Below are positions 22,940-30,374 of a stretch of DNA of 64,000 nucleotides, piece by piece. The notes beneath the pieces were generated by a model, which was given only the letters and a program-made list of their open reading frames with translations, was not told the DNA's origin and made no database searches. This DNA is from Anaerohalosphaeraceae bacterium (GTDB lineage: Bacteria > Planctomycetota > Phycisphaerae > Sedimentisphaerales > Anaerohalosphaeraceae). The stretch lies in the NCBI GenBank assembly GCA_037479115.1, contig JBBFLK010000008.1, forward strand, positions 1 through 64,000, given 5' to 3'. Every line of letters starts with the position of its first letter. Positions within the stretch are counted from its first letter, which is position 1. The position numbers and the translations under genes were made by a program.

Positions 22940-25075
22940 TTATTGAATCCCCAGCAGCCATTCCTCGACGAGGATAAACAAATCATCCAAATCCACCCTG
23001 CAGTCCTTGTTCAAATCCGCCAGAGGGATCGCCGAACAAACCGGCTCACGGATAATAAACTTGAACTCATCGATGTCAATTCGGCCCGAACGGGCTTGCG
23101 TCTGATCGCTGCTGCCGACACCAATCAGAATATAGCGGATATCCGTCAAATGCTTCTCATAGGCCGTGCCGACGCCGTTAGGACCGCGGAGCGAATTCGG
23201 GTCAATCGCCCATTCAGTCCAATGATTGATCGGCTGGACGGTCGCTCCGATTCCTTGAATCCACTGCTCCGCTTTGACCTGCATAGCTTCATTGAGAAAC
23301 TTCAGGAAAAGAATATCCTCTTCGCTGTTATTCTTATGCCGATACATCCGCAGAGACACTTTTGTACAGCCGGACAAATCTTTCACCTGTCCGAAATCAT
23401 AAAGAATGCTCGTATAGTTGTTCGGGTCTGCCGGAGTTGTCGCCGGCAGCACATAATCCCACTGCAGGGCGGAATTACCCGCATACGCATTGCTCGTCTG
23501 GCTGATTGTACCGGTGCCGCTGTAGCGGGGGCTGGCATAAACACTCCAGCGGTCCAGTGTTCCTTCCATATCCTCGGCCGCCAGCAAATCTCCCGGAACC
23601 AGAACGGTATCTTCCATCCAGTCTTCGCTGACCGCAGCCGCATCCACCATACCAACCACCTGATCGCTGTTCAGATTCGAACGAGCTGCCAGCGCCTGGA
23701 TCTGCGCCGGAGTAAGGGCCCCATTCCAAATCGTCACTTCATCGATATAGGGCTCTCCCCATTCCCCCAGAAATCCGTCATCCGCCCAACTGTAGCCGAT
23801 AGCCGCAGACAGCGTCCGGGTTTTGTGGGAGCTGCGGAAATAATCTGCTGAAGCAAATTCCTGCCCGTCCAGGTATAAGGTTGCCTTCGCCGCCTCACCG
23901 TCCGCTACCACAGCCAGATGATGCCACGTTTTACCGTCCAGATACCCCGCGGCGTTTGCTTTTATCAAAAATAACGTATTATAATCTCTTTCTTTGCTGA
24001 TGACCTGAAGTTCTCCATTGTTGGCGCGAATCAGAAATTGAGTCCCTTTGGCCAGTCCGCCCCCGGGGTCTGACATCTGTTTTTCCGAGTAAAACGCCGT
24101 CCAATAGGGCTGTTCGCCGGATTTGAACCAAAAACTGACTGTATAGTTGACCGGCTGGGAAACCGAGAACGGCAAATCTATTTTTTGTCCCCCGTCAAAC
24201 AACAAAGCATCCCCTCTAAACCCATCTGCCAGCCACTCCGAAATGGGGTCCGTATATCCCCACAATTGTCCGTTATTGCCCAGCCCGGAATAATCCGGCA
24301 TCACAAAGCCGGACGGATTCTCCATCTTGTAATACGCCACCTGACGGGTGGTCGGAACTTCCGCCAGAATCCCCGGAATAATCAGATTCCGGATTTCCTC
24401 CGCCGTCAGAACGCCCCGCCAGACCGTAAACTCATCAAACCGGCCGATGAAGAAATCATAGGAATTCCATGGATTGGAAGGAATCCGGACCTCTCCCGGT
24501 GCATCCAGAAATGTCTGATTCCGCATGGCAATCAGAACGCCGTTTTTATAAATGCGAACAATCTGCCCGTCATAGGTCGTTGTAATCATCTGCCACTGGT
24601 TAATATCCCAGGGAATCATCGTAGAAATATAGGTGGTTGCTGTGGTTGTCCTTCCGACGAACGCAATCAGCCCGCCAAAATCGGCAAAGCCGGACGCATA
24701 AACAGCCCGCGAGTTTTTGCTCGCATCCGGCTTCTCCCCCAAACACCAGAGAACCCGCCAGTCTCGAGGGTTTTCGGTCGGATACACCCAGACATTGACG
24801 CTCCAGGTATCCGCGGCCAGGACCGGCAGCAGCGCCGTGCTGATGCCCGTTCGATAGACGCAATTTGTCCCGTCTGATACAAACGCCTGCCCGCTCACGC
24901 CGGACGTATAAGCGGGCGTTCCAAATGCAATCCCATCCAGTCCGTTCCCGCTGGTGTCGGCCAAATCGCCGTCAAACTTCCATTCAATCACCTTTTGCGC
25001 CCCCATCGCCGCCCCGCAGAAAAGTATCGCCAAACAGACGCTCACAATCCCCTGCACCCTCAAACTCTTCTTCAT
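22940..25075 (-). CDS. Secreted protein with two LamG domains, a jelly-roll module and dockerin-like tail
   Basis: A 711-aa exported protein. The best start is ATG 25075, the third of three tandem ATGs, because AAGGAGA lies 7 nt upstream of it. Layout: signal peptide; LamG 1 (about 27-230, EWKFDGDLADTSGNGLDG); LamG 2 (about 245-465, VAYYKMENPSG, then HHLAVVADG); a carbohydrate-binding-like sandwich (about 485-670, closing RIDIDEFKFI); and a C-terminal dockerin-like motif (DLNKDCRVDLDDLFILVEEW). The first LamG is paralogous to the LamG of the glycosidase encoded at 19717. No catalytic site is seen; a binding or scaffolding role is likely. Confidence 0.75.
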   Translation of the reverse strand: MKKSLRVQGIVSVCLAILFCGAAMGAQKVIEWKFDGDLADTSGNGLDGIAFGTPAYTSGVSGQAFVSDGTNCVYRTGISTALLPVLAADTWSVNVWVYPTENPRDWRVLWCLGEKPDASKNSRAVYASGFADFGGLIAFVGRTTTATTYISTMIPWDINQWQMITTTYDGQIVRIYKNGVLIAMRNQTFLDAPGEVRIPSNPWNSYDFFIGRFDEFTVWRGVLTAEEIRNLIIPGILAEVPTTRQVAYYKMENPSGFVMPDYSGLGNNGQLWGYTDPISEWLADGFRGDALLFDGGQKIDLPFSVSQPVNYTVSFWFKSGEQPYWTAFYSEKQMSDPGGGLAKGTQFLIRANNGELQVISKERDYNTLFLIKANAAGYLDGKTWHHLAVVADGEAAKATLYLDGQEFASADYFRSSHKTRTLSAAIGYSWADDGFLGEWGEPYIDEVTIWNGALTPAQIQALAARSNLNSDQVVGMVDAAAVSEDWMEDTVLVPGDLLAAEDMEGTLDRWSVYASPRYSGTGTISQTSNAYAGNSALQWDYVLPATTPADPNNYTSILYDFGQVKDLSGCTKVSLRMYRHKNNSEEDILFLKFLNEAMQVKAEQWIQGIGATVQPINHWTEWAIDPNSLRGPNGVGTAYEKHLTDIRYILIGVGSSDQTQARSGRIDIDEFKFIIREPVCSAIPLADLNKDCRVDLDDLFILVEEWLLGIQ

Positions 25076-25119
25076 CATCATTCTCCTTTCCTGCCGATCA
25101 ATAAAAAGCATTTTTTCAC

Positions 25120-26169
25120 CTAACAAGAAGGTTTTGCCGTGGAATTCCGAACGATTAGTTCGCAGCTGACCCGAATGGTCGCCGCCGGACCTGTGACCTC
25201 CTTTTCAATCCGCTGAACGATGGCTCGGCCGGCGCACTTGCCGACTTCAATGCCGTTCTGACGCACCGTAGTCAGCGGCGGACGCATCTGACGGGAAAAG
25301 TCCAAATCGGAAAAGCCGACCACCGACAGGTCTTCGGGAATGCGAACCCCCAAATCCGCCGCCGCCAGATACAAATCATATGCCAAATGGTCCGTCTCAG
25401 CAAAAATGGCCGTCGGACGGTCTTTCATCTGCAGGATTTCCTTAGCCAGCTGTATCGCATTGCCTCCTTCTTCTTTCAGATGCCATACCCGATACCGCAC
25501 ATCCGGAGCCAGCGTCCGCAGCGCAAATTCAAAATACCGCTGCCGGCGGAGCTGCCAGCTTCGGGCATCCTTCTCAAATTCCGTAAGACAGCCGATATTC
25601 CTGTGTCCCAGATTCAGCAGATGCTCGGCCACCAATCGGCCGCCGAGTTCCTCGTCCGTCTGCACCGAATCAGCCAGCCGGCAGTCCTCCAATGCATGGT
25701 CCACCACGACCAGCGGAATGCCCCGCTCAATCAGTTCACGGAAATAATCCTTATATGAGGCCGCAAAGTCCGGCCAGACCAGCATCCCCTCGACACGCCG
25801 GTCCACCAGTTTGTGAATCTGCTCAAGCCCCTGCCCATCATCGGCAAACCGTTCTCCATCTCCAACCCACAGGGTAATCGGCATATAATCCGCTTCGGTC
25901 AGCACCTGATGGATTCCGGTCAGAACGTTTGTCCAGTACGAGTCAAAGGGCGGGATCAAGACACCAATCGTGCGGGTCTTGCCGGTCTGAATGCTTTGCA
26001 CCAGCAGGTTCTGCCGCCAGCCGAGCCGCTTGGCCACCTCCAGAACCCGCCGTCGAGTCTCTTCCGCAAAACGCCCGTTTCCGTTTCGAAGGATGATGGA
26101 TGCAGTCGCCATAGATACGCCGGCGGCAGAAGCGATGTCTTTCAGTTGCGGCATGGATGGTTTCTTCAT
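25120..26169 (-). CDS. LacI family transcriptional regulator
   Basis: A 349-aa sugar-responsive repressor. The N-terminal LacI-type helix-turn-helix (about 5-50) reads LKDIASAAGVSMATASIILR, with the hinge helix region after RRRVLEVAKRLGW. The periplasmic-binding-protein-like effector domain (about 60-345) shows TIGVLIPPFDSYW, HRNIGCLTEF, VVGFSDLDFSRQMRPPLTTV and a C-terminal SCELIVRNST. The ATG at 26169 gives a normal family length; the longer frame upstream lacks a plausible start. It is divergent from the glycoside operon, and matching palindromes lie upstream of both starts, suggesting autoregulation and control of that operon. Confidence 0.9.
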   Translation of the reverse strand: MKKPSMPQLKDIASAAGVSMATASIILRNGNGRFAEETRRRVLEVAKRLGWRQNLLVQSIQTGKTRTIGVLIPPFDSYWTNVLTGIHQVLTEADYMPITLWVGDGERFADDGQGLEQIHKLVDRRVEGMLVWPDFAASYKDYFRELIERGIPLVVVDHALEDCRLADSVQTDEELGGRLVAEHLLNLGHRNIGCLTEFEKDARSWQLRRQRYFEFALRTLAPDVRYRVWHLKEEGGNAIQLAKEILQMKDRPTAIFAETDHLAYDLYLAAADLGVRIPEDLSVVGFSDLDFSRQMRPPLTTVRQNGIEVGKCAGRAIVQRIEKEVTGPAATIRVSCELIVRNSTAKPSC

Positions 26170-26198
26170 TCCTTTTCCCTTCAAAAACTGAATTCTAC

Positions 26199-26210
26199 TA
26201 AAGTACTTTA
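26199..26210. promoter_or_regulatory. Operator-like palindrome, left copy
   Basis: TAAAGTACTTTA is a perfect 12-bp palindrome whose nearest base is 29 bp upstream of the regulator's ATG (26169). Identity with the right copy and placement suggest LacI-type autoregulation. Confidence 0.7.
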
Positions 26211-26505
26211 TCACCACAATAAGCTTTTTGTCAATAATTTTTTGTTTTTTTTCATAATTTTTCAAAAAAAGAAGCACATCTTCTTTTGCAAAAAGAAGTT
26301 ACGGGCTGTTTTTTTCTTCCGCATCCGATAAAAGACTTTAACAAAGCCAAAAACAAAACGCTTATAACTTATTATATTATAAACATTTATAAGCTTTTTT
26401 AAAAATTTTCTGCTTCTTGCCGATTCTTCGGTTTTTTTCAAAAAGTTCTTGCTAATTCGCCAAAAAACCCTTTTCTTTTTCAAAAAAACGGCTAAAATAG
26501 CCTGA

Positions 26506-26517
26506 TAAAGTACTTTA
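26506..26517. promoter_or_regulatory. Operator-like palindrome, right copy
   Basis: TAAAGTACTTTA is identical to the left copy and likewise ends 29 bp before the ATG at 26547. The shared sequence and mirror-image spacing point to a single regulator binding both sides. Confidence 0.7.
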
Positions 26518-26546
26518 ATTTTTCAGAAAAATAGAAAGGGTTCAGC

Positions 26547-28358
26547 ATGACGAAATCTTCAAGGCTTGCTCTTATCAAAACAGCCGAAATTTCTATATAC
26601 ATAACCCTTTTCATAACAAACAGTTATACTTCTTTCGCTCAAGAGGGGGCTCGCAGGGCATCTGCCGAACCTGCAATCCGGACTCAAAACAGCTCTATAC
26701 TCGATTCCAATACACTCCGCTCTGTTCAGAATCTTTCTTTGGTTCCGCAAAGCAAATGGGGCTATCTTTTTGAAGCCGGCGGCTCATTCCCAGCCCTTGC
26801 GTGGTCTGACGGCCGATTGGTTCTGGAGTTGACCGGCACGGAAAAACCTTCTGTCCGCTGGTTTGACAGTGCCTTGAATGAAACAGTTTCCTGTCAAAAA
26901 TCCGGCCGTTATCTGGCCTATGCCGAACTGAAACTGCCGGACGGACGCCTCGTCCGACGTTCAGCCACGTTTTATGCAATCCCGCCCAATTCTCATCCAT
27001 GGAGAAACGATACCCGTTTTGTCCTTTATAATCGAACCCGTCCCTGGTGGCATCCCTGGCACGGCAAACCCCATGCTCAGGTCGATTTTCTGGACAATTT
27101 GGGCTTGTCCCGCTCCGCTTGGCAGAACAACCAGACTCTTATCGCCGCCTGGGCCGGAAAGGCCTTTGTGGAGTTCCTCGAATCCGACCCCTACGGTCCT
27201 GTTCTTTTGAGTTTTCTCTCTGAACCGGAGCGATTTGATTATCTGCCCCCCAAAGCCCGCACACCGGAAATCGCCAACGACGAAATACATCTTCAATTAA
27301 AGCGAAAAATCCTCAACCTCTCCGAGCCGGTGCGGAAACTGCTGCCCCCGCAGCGGACTCAAGAAGCGGCTATCGAACTTCGGCCCGGCTCTCCGCAGGA
27401 AGCCGGTTTCAGCCCGGACGCCCCCCAGCAGATTCGCCAGCTCTGTCAAAAATGGTACGAAGAAAGCCGCGAGCCCTTTGCCGTCCTGCTTGCCCGTAAC
27501 GGAGTCATCTTCTTCCACGAGGCCTTCGGCACCCTGCCGGACGGTACCCCCATGACCGCAGATACTCCGATGTTCATGGCCTCCATCACAAAACTGATGA
27601 GCGGAATGCTTTTCGCCCAGTTTGTCGAGCAGGGTCTGGCCGACATCGACCAGCCCGTAGGGGATTTCCTGCCGGACTGGCCGACACAAGGCCCCAAAGC
27701 CGTCACCTTCCGGCACTGTTTTACCCATACAACCGGTCTGAGCGGCCATTATGAATTCGGCGGAATGCATAATCCCTGGCTCGAAAATGCGCTGGCCTTG
27801 GCCGCACCGCAGCTGCCCGTTGGAGAGGTGCACGAATACAACGGGATGGGCTATGACCTGGCCGGCAAAGCCATGGAGATGATTGCCGGCAAAAGCGCGT
27901 TTCGCCTGATGCACGAACAGCTTTTTGAGCCCCTCGGGATGAGCCATACCGTCCTTGATGATATGGCCACCTGCTCTGCCAGCACCCCGATGGACATCGC
28001 CCGCATCGGCCAGCTTATCCTCAACGGCGGCGTCTATAACGGCAAACGCTTTTTCTCCGAAAAAACCCTCCAGCGGTTTCTGCCCTGTCCTTTAAATATG
28101 TATTATCCCGCCGTCCAGAAAGACTGGGGGATTGGAATGACCTGGATGCCCGCAGAAAATCCTGATGCCGACAAAACCGGCCGGCCCTATCTGTTCAGCT
28201 CCCGTGTTGTCGGCCATGGAGCCGCCTCCTCCGCTGTTTTTCGCGTGGACCTTGAAAACCGTTTGATAATCGTGCAGACGCGAAACCAGGCCGGCCCGAA
28301 TTACGACAAGTATCTGACGGAGTTTCTCAAGACAATCGATCAAACCATGAATCGATAA
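26547..28358 (+). CDS. Exported serine hydrolase of the class C beta-lactamase/esterase fold
   Basis: A 603-aa protein with an N-terminal hydrophobic export segment (about 10-31), an unassigned N-terminal domain (about 50-280) and a beta-lactamase-family C-terminal domain (about 285-600). Catalytic motifs: S-I-T-K with nucleophile S346 and K349, Y431-N in HEYNGMGYDLAG, and a third motif HGA in place of the KTG of true beta-lactamases. HGA/HGG is typical of EstB-like esterases and peptidases. As first gene of a probable mannan operon, it could be a polysaccharide deacetylase-type esterase; that is inference. GAAAGGG (26533-26539) supports the start. The next gene begins 39 bp later. Confidence 0.8.
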   Translation: MTKSSRLALIKTAEISIYITLFITNSYTSFAQEGARRASAEPAIRTQNSSILDSNTLRSVQNLSLVPQSKWGYLFEAGGSFPALAWSDGRLVLELTGTEKPSVRWFDSALNETVSCQKSGRYLAYAELKLPDGRLVRRSATFYAIPPNSHPWRNDTRFVLYNRTRPWWHPWHGKPHAQVDFLDNLGLSRSAWQNNQTLIAAWAGKAFVEFLESDPYGPVLLSFLSEPERFDYLPPKARTPEIANDEIHLQLKRKILNLSEPVRKLLPPQRTQEAAIELRPGSPQEAGFSPDAPQQIRQLCQKWYEESREPFAVLLARNGVIFFHEAFGTLPDGTPMTADTPMFMASITKLMSGMLFAQFVEQGLADIDQPVGDFLPDWPTQGPKAVTFRHCFTHTTGLSGHYEFGGMHNPWLENALALAAPQLPVGEVHEYNGMGYDLAGKAMEMIAGKSAFRLMHEQLFEPLGMSHTVLDDMATCSASTPMDIARIGQLILNGGVYNGKRFFSEKTLQRFLPCPLNMYYPAVQKDWGIGMTWMPAENPDADKTGRPYLFSSRVVGHGAASSAVFRVDLENRLIIVQTRNQAGPNYDKYLTEFLKTIDQTMNR

Positions 28359-28397
28359 GCCTTTAAGCACAGCCCCAAAACGGATGAGGAGCATCTT

Positions 28398-30374
28398 ATG
28401 CAGTACCTGACAACCCTCGACTATGTCCTGATTGTTCTGTATTTTCTGGCCCTGATTGGCCTGGGCTTCTTCCTGCAGAAACGTGCCTCCGGTTCGATGG
28501 AAGATTACTTTCTGGCCGGAAAATCCCTGCCCTGGTGGGCCATCGGCATCTCCGGCATGGGTTGGTCGCTGGATATGACCGGCACGATGCTGATTACCTC
28601 TCTTCTGTTTCTTTTCGGGCCGCGGGGGCTCTTCCTTGAATTCCGGGGCGGCGTGCCGCTCGGGCTTGTCTTTGTGATGGCCTGGACCGGCAAATGGCAT
28701 CGGCGGAGCGGCTGTATGACCGGAGCCGAATGGCAGGCCTACCGCTTCGGAACAGACTGGGGCGGGCATGCCGCCCGAATCCTCTCCGCCGTCGCCGGCA
28801 TCGTCTTTACCATCGGGATGCTCGCCTACCTGGTCAAGGGGTCCGGCCTCTTCGTCTCCACATTCATCCCTCAGCTGTCGCCCGCCGCTGCCTCGCTGAT
28901 TCTGGTTGCCGTTACCACCCTGTACACCATCACGTCCGGCTTTTATGGTGTGGTGTACAGCGATATCCTTCAGGCACTCCTCATTCTGTTAGGGGCTGTT
29001 CTGGTGATTGCCGCCGCCGTCGGGAAAATCGGCAGCCCGGAGGAATTATCCCGTCTGGCCCAGGAAGTCACCGGCAGCGCGGACTGGATGACATCTTTCC
29101 CGCAATTGAGGACTTATATGCCCCCCGGCTACGAAATGTATGAATGTCTGATGATGTTCACAATCTTCCTGATTTTGCGCAACATCATTGTCGGCCTGGG
29201 CACGGGCAACACCCCCCAGTACTTCGCCGCCCGCAGCGACAAAGAATGCGGGAAAATCGCCTGCCTCTGGTCCACCCTCCTGACCTTCCGCTGGCCGATG
29301 ATGATGGGCTACGCCGTCCTCGGGATTTATCTGATTAAAGAAATGTTCCCGTCCCCCGACCTGTTCGCCGCCGCCGCAGAGCAGATTCATCAGGCCCTGC
29401 CCAACCTTCCCAAAGCCCAGTGGTCGGACATGCTTTCGACGATTGCCAACTCCCCGGCGGCCTACCCCGAACTGGCCAAAACCCTCGAATCCATCCTCGG
29501 CAAAGACTGGGCGGTTCACCTGCCTTATGTCAGTTATGAAGGCACCGTGCTGGCCGAAAAAATCCTGCCCGCCGCCCTGCTCTATATGATTCCCGCCGGT
29601 CTGAAGGGATTGATTCTGGTCAGTCTTCTGGCCGCCACGATGTCCACCTTTGACTCCACGGTCAACATGGCCGCCGCTCTCTTTACCCGCGATATTTACC
29701 AGGCCTACCTGCGTCCCAAAGCCCAAACCCGGGAGCTGCTCTGGTCCAGCTATGTCTTTACGGTTCTGATGGTGGCCGTCGGCTTCCTGATGGGCTACTA
29801 CGCCAAGAGCATCAACGACATCTGGGGCTGGATTACCATGGGCCTGCTGTCCGGCCTGGCCGTTCCGAGTGTGCTGCGGCTCTATTGGTGGCGCTTCAAT
29901 GGAGCCGGCTTTGCCATCGGCACCTTCGGCGGAATGGCCGCCGCCGTCATCCAGCGCATCTATTGGCCCGACTGGACGGAACAAACCCAATTTGTTGTTT
30001 TGACACTGGCTTCTTTGGTCTTTACCGTTTGGGGGACCTATGTCGCCGGTCCCGCCGACAAAAAAACGCTCGAGCACTTTTACTGCACAACCAAACCCTT
30101 CGGACTTTGGGGGCCCTTTGTCAAACGCCTCGACCCGGAAACCCGCAGGCGGCTTTGGCAGGAACACAAAAACGACCTGCTGTCGCTGCCCTTCATCTTC
30201 ATCTGGATGGTCTGTATGTATCTGATGCCGATGCAGCTGATGCTCGGCACCTACAAGGCCTTCACCATCACAACACTTTTGTTTCTAATCGGAATCGCAG
30301 GAATCATCAAGTTCTGGTATAAAAACGACAGCAATTTACCGGACCGGCTCACCCTGCTGGAGGAAAAGATATGA
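28398..30374 (+). CDS. Sodium:solute symporter (SSS family)
   Basis: A 658-aa inner-membrane transporter with about 13-14 hydrophobic helices. SSS features include the first helix after TLDYVLIVLYFLALIGLGFF, the GSMEDYFLAGKSLPWWAIGIS block, ITSGFYGVVYSDILQ (Na-binding helix region) and AATMSTFDSTVNMAAALFTRDIY. The family imports sugars, glucosides or amino acids with Na+. A mid-protein insert (about 320-375) between helices is longer than usual. It lies between the serine hydrolase and glycosidase genes and overlaps the latter by 4 nt (ATGA), so it most likely imports the oligosaccharide processed by this operon. GGATGAGGAG provides the ribosome binding site. Confidence 0.9.
   Translation: MQYLTTLDYVLIVLYFLALIGLGFFLQKRASGSMEDYFLAGKSLPWWAIGISGMGWSLDMTGTMLITSLLFLFGPRGLFLEFRGGVPLGLVFVMAWTGKWHRRSGCMTGAEWQAYRFGTDWGGHAARILSAVAGIVFTIGMLAYLVKGSGLFVSTFIPQLSPAAASLILVAVTTLYTITSGFYGVVYSDILQALLILLGAVLVIAAAVGKIGSPEELSRLAQEVTGSADWMTSFPQLRTYMPPGYEMYECLMMFTIFLILRNIIVGLGTGNTPQYFAARSDKECGKIACLWSTLLTFRWPMMMGYAVLGIYLIKEMFPSPDLFAAAAEQIHQALPNLPKAQWSDMLSTIANSPAAYPELAKTLESILGKDWAVHLPYVSYEGTVLAEKILPAALLYMIPAGLKGLILVSLLAATMSTFDSTVNMAAALFTRDIYQAYLRPKAQTRELLWSSYVFTVLMVAVGFLMGYYAKSINDIWGWITMGLLSGLAVPSVLRLYWWRFNGAGFAIGTFGGMAAAVIQRIYWPDWTEQTQFVVLTLASLVFTVWGTYVAGPADKKTLEHFYCTTKPFGLWGPFVKRLDPETRRRLWQEHKNDLLSLPFIFIWMVCMYLMPMQLMLGTYKAFTITTLLFLIGIAGIIKFWYKNDSNLPDRLTLLEEKI

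Larger units (their letters stand above)
26170..26546. promoter_or_regulatory. AT-rich divergent regulatory region between lacI-type gene and glycoside operon
   Basis: 377 bp with no credible gene. It holds two identical operator-like palindromes near its ends, and an AT-rich inverted repeat (GCTTATAA 26360-26367, TTATAAGC 26387-26394). Long T/A tracts read against both genes. TAAAAT (26493-26498) just upstream of the right palindrome could be a -10 element, which would place the operator over the early transcribed region. No clear -35 was identified. Confidence 0.55.

Noticed and set aside
26360-26394. GCTTATAA/TTATAAGC inverted repeat as a terminator or third operator
   Set aside because: It has an 8-bp AT-only style stem with a 19-nt loop inside very AT-rich DNA. 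It is unlike the 12-bp palindrome found twice and too weak to call.
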